DNA of 64,000 nucleotides, taken from Chitinophaga sancti. GTDB taxonomy: Bacteria > Bacteroidota > Bacteroidia > Chitinophagales > Chitinophagaceae. Shown piece by piece: positions 62,600-64,000 of the stretch. Location: contig NZ_CP139972.1 in NCBI RefSeq assembly GCF_034424315.1, positions 4,154,001-4,218,000 of the forward strand, written 5' to 3'. Position 1 is the first letter of the stretch. Each line of letters opens with the position of its first letter. A program made the translations under genes and the position numbers. Under the pieces are notes generated by a model. That model did not search any database and was not told the DNA's origin. It was given only the letters and a program-made list of their open reading frames with translations.

Positions 62600-64000
62600 C
62601 TAAAACTTAATGGAAAATGTCACACTCGGCAGTATCGGCAGAATACTAATCTCCTGCAAATACCTTTTCTGATTCTGCTTATCCGTTACGATCGAATACA
62701 AAAATGGATTAGCATGATTATATGCATTAAACAAACTAATCGTCCAGCTCCTGCTCCCCCACGACTTCTCCTTCGTATTCGTCGCACTCAGATCCAACCT
62801 GTGAACCACACTCGATCTATATTGATTCCTGTTACTCAACTGATCCAACACCGGGAAACTACCTCCACCATCATAAGGAGAAGGATTATTCACCCCTTCA
62901 TAACTCGCCACCGGCAATGTCAATGGCAGGCCGGAATTAAAATGCCAGTTAGCCGCCAACTCCCATCGCTTCCCAACCTGCTGCATCAGCATCACTTTAA
63001 TATCATGCCGTCCATCGTAGTTATAAGGATACCGTTCTCCACCATTCACATTCGGAAACCTTCTGTACGCCCACGAAAGCGTATAGCCAATCCACCCTCT
63101 CAGTTTCCCCTTTCTCTTCTCCAGCATCACCTCTCCGCCGTAACTCGTGCCTGTACCGGTCTCAACATGATCATCCCAATTCTTACTCGCTGAATTAAAG
63201 ATCTTGCTGTTATCCTTATACTCAATCACATTCCTCATACTCTTATAATACGCCTCCACCGAAAGGGAGTAACGCTGATCTTTCAGGATCTTATTCACAC
63301 CAAAAGTAAATTGCCTGGAAAACATCGGCCCCACCTTCTTCGTAGACGGTACCCACAGGTCCATCGGCAGACTCGCATTAGATTCACTCAGCACATGCAG
63401 ATACTGATTCATATGTGTAAAGCCTGCCATCAGCGTCCATCGGTTGGGTAACTGATACCTCACCTGCACCCTCGGCTGCAAAGAATAAAATAATTTCCCC
63501 TTCACCAGGAATCCTGAACTATGTAAGCCCATATTTACTCTCAATGCATCGGTAACTGTCCAGTCATCTTCTGCATACATCAATACTTCCCCGCCAACAG
63601 AGGTCGCCTGGTTATATGCCGTGTCTAACAAAGTTTTAGACTGTGAATAATCTTCGAATGCAGATACCCCCGGATTAAATTTGTGAATGATACCCCCCGC
63701 TCCAAATTTGAAAATATGATTCGGATCAGGAATAAATTCCGCATCAGTCCGCAACATCAGATCCTTCACCATTGAATAGTACTTGCCATACAGGTGAATG
63801 GAGTCCCTGCTTTTGGAAGGCTGATAATAATAATTGTAATCTATATTGAAGTAATACTGAGAATAATTGAGTGTCGTATTGACAAACAACTTCGGATTAA
63901 AAACATGGTTCCACCTCAAAGCAAAAGTATGATTCCCCCAGTTCAGCCTTGTCACCGTGCTTTCGTTAAAGGGATTAGCTGCGGTTGTGCTATCCGCATT
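62600..64000 (-). CDS. TonB-dependent receptor, N-terminal part outside the window
   Basis: C-terminal beta-barrel of an outer-membrane receptor; the frame is open to the window edge (a GTG at 63955 is only internal). Barrel strands such as TFALRWNHVFNPKLFVNTTLNYSQYYF, LRGWIGYTLSWAYRRFPNVNGGERYPYNYDGRHDIK and the tail ISILPILPSVTFSIKF are typical of receptors paired with DUF4249. The substrate is unknown. No plug or regulatory domain can be judged from this part. Confidence 0.88.
   Translation of the reverse strand, partial: NADSTTAANPFNESTVTRLNWGNHTFALRWNHVFNPKLFVNTTLNYSQYYFNIDYNYYYQPSKSRDSIHLYGKYYSMVKDLMLRTDAEFIPDPNHIFKFGAGGIIHKFNPGVSAFEDYSQSKTLLDTAYNQATSVGGEVLMYAEDDWTVTDALRVNMGLHSSGFLVKGKLFYSLQPRVQVRYQLPNRWTLMAGFTHMNQYLHVLSESNASLPMDLWVPSTKKVGPMFSRQFTFGVNKILKDQRYSLSVEAYYKSMRNVIEYKDNSKIFNSASKNWDDHVETGTGTSYGGEVMLEKRKGKLRGWIGYTLSWAYRRFPNVNGGERYPYNYDGRHDIKVMLMQQVGKRWELAANWHFNSGLPLTLPVASYEGVNNPSPYDGGGSFPVLDQLSNRNQYRSSVVHRLDLSATNTKEKSWGSRSWTISLFNAYNHANPFLYSIVTDKQNQKRYLQEISILPILPSVTFSIKF

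Overview
The window looks like a chromosome segment of a Bacteroidota bacterium, most likely Chitinophagaceae and probably close to Chitinophaga. The support is two SusC/SusD pairs, an ECF sigma/FecR pair feeding an STN-bearing SusC, HmuY-family lipoproteins, a DUF4249 lipoprotein beside a TonB receptor, exact TAnnTTTG -7 promoter elements and almost no Shine-Dalgarno sequences. The genus is inference. I see no rRNA, tRNA, transposase, prophage or CRISPR array.

Layout. 1-24 kb, all on the minus strand, is glycan and sugar utilisation: SusC/SusD pair 1 (SusD cut by the window edge), a DinB-like protein, a sialidase-like propeller protein, sigma-FecR-SusC-SusD pair 2, ferritin, a cupin, a sugar-porter MFS, two aldo/keto reductases, and a GH43-GH95-GH39 glycosidase cluster. 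24.4-36.2 kb, plus strand, holds an ABC exporter, a TPR/HTH membrane regulator, xseA-xseB, and a heavy-metal RND efflux operon (outer-membrane factor, adaptor, PII-like DUF190, pump). 36.2-44.3 kb, minus strand, holds a CsgG-like protein and a photosensory operon: response regulator, heme oxygenase, a bacteriophytochrome photosensory core without an output domain, and a 1500-residue CheB-CheR-PAS-histidine kinase. 44.7-60.9 kb, minus strand, is heme acquisition: an S41 protease, five tandem HmuY-type lipoproteins behind a TonB receptor, a two-domain HmuY-like lipoprotein, a second heme-type TonB receptor, a small Cys-rich protein, and HmuS, HmuV, HmuU and HmuT. 61.4-64 kb holds a small unknown gene, a DUF4249 lipoprotein and the C-terminal part of another TonB receptor.

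Main discovery. Five promoters share one architecture: two GGGAAAA-type boxes exactly 21 bp apart around a TTTACGCAA-like core, with the proximal box 39 bp (40 in one case) from a TAnnTTTG-type -7 element. The fifth has a longer spacing to its second box. They precede the TonB receptor/HmuY operon, the second heme receptor, the Cys-rich gene, the hmuT-led heme transporter genes, and the response regulator-heme oxygenase-phytochrome operon. The sequence therefore suggests one regulon that joins heme import to heme breakdown into biliverdin, the chromophore of the neighbouring photoreceptor. Two of these promoters also have long structured leaders containing terminator-like hairpins. No gene for the regulator is evident in the window.

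Other points: a GH39-family protein whose expected catalytic nucleophile is Lys instead of Glu, an 11-bp tandem repeat, a palindromic operator candidate before the GH95 gene, a composite double hairpin at two distant sites, and a recent 38-bp duplication at the start of one HmuY gene.
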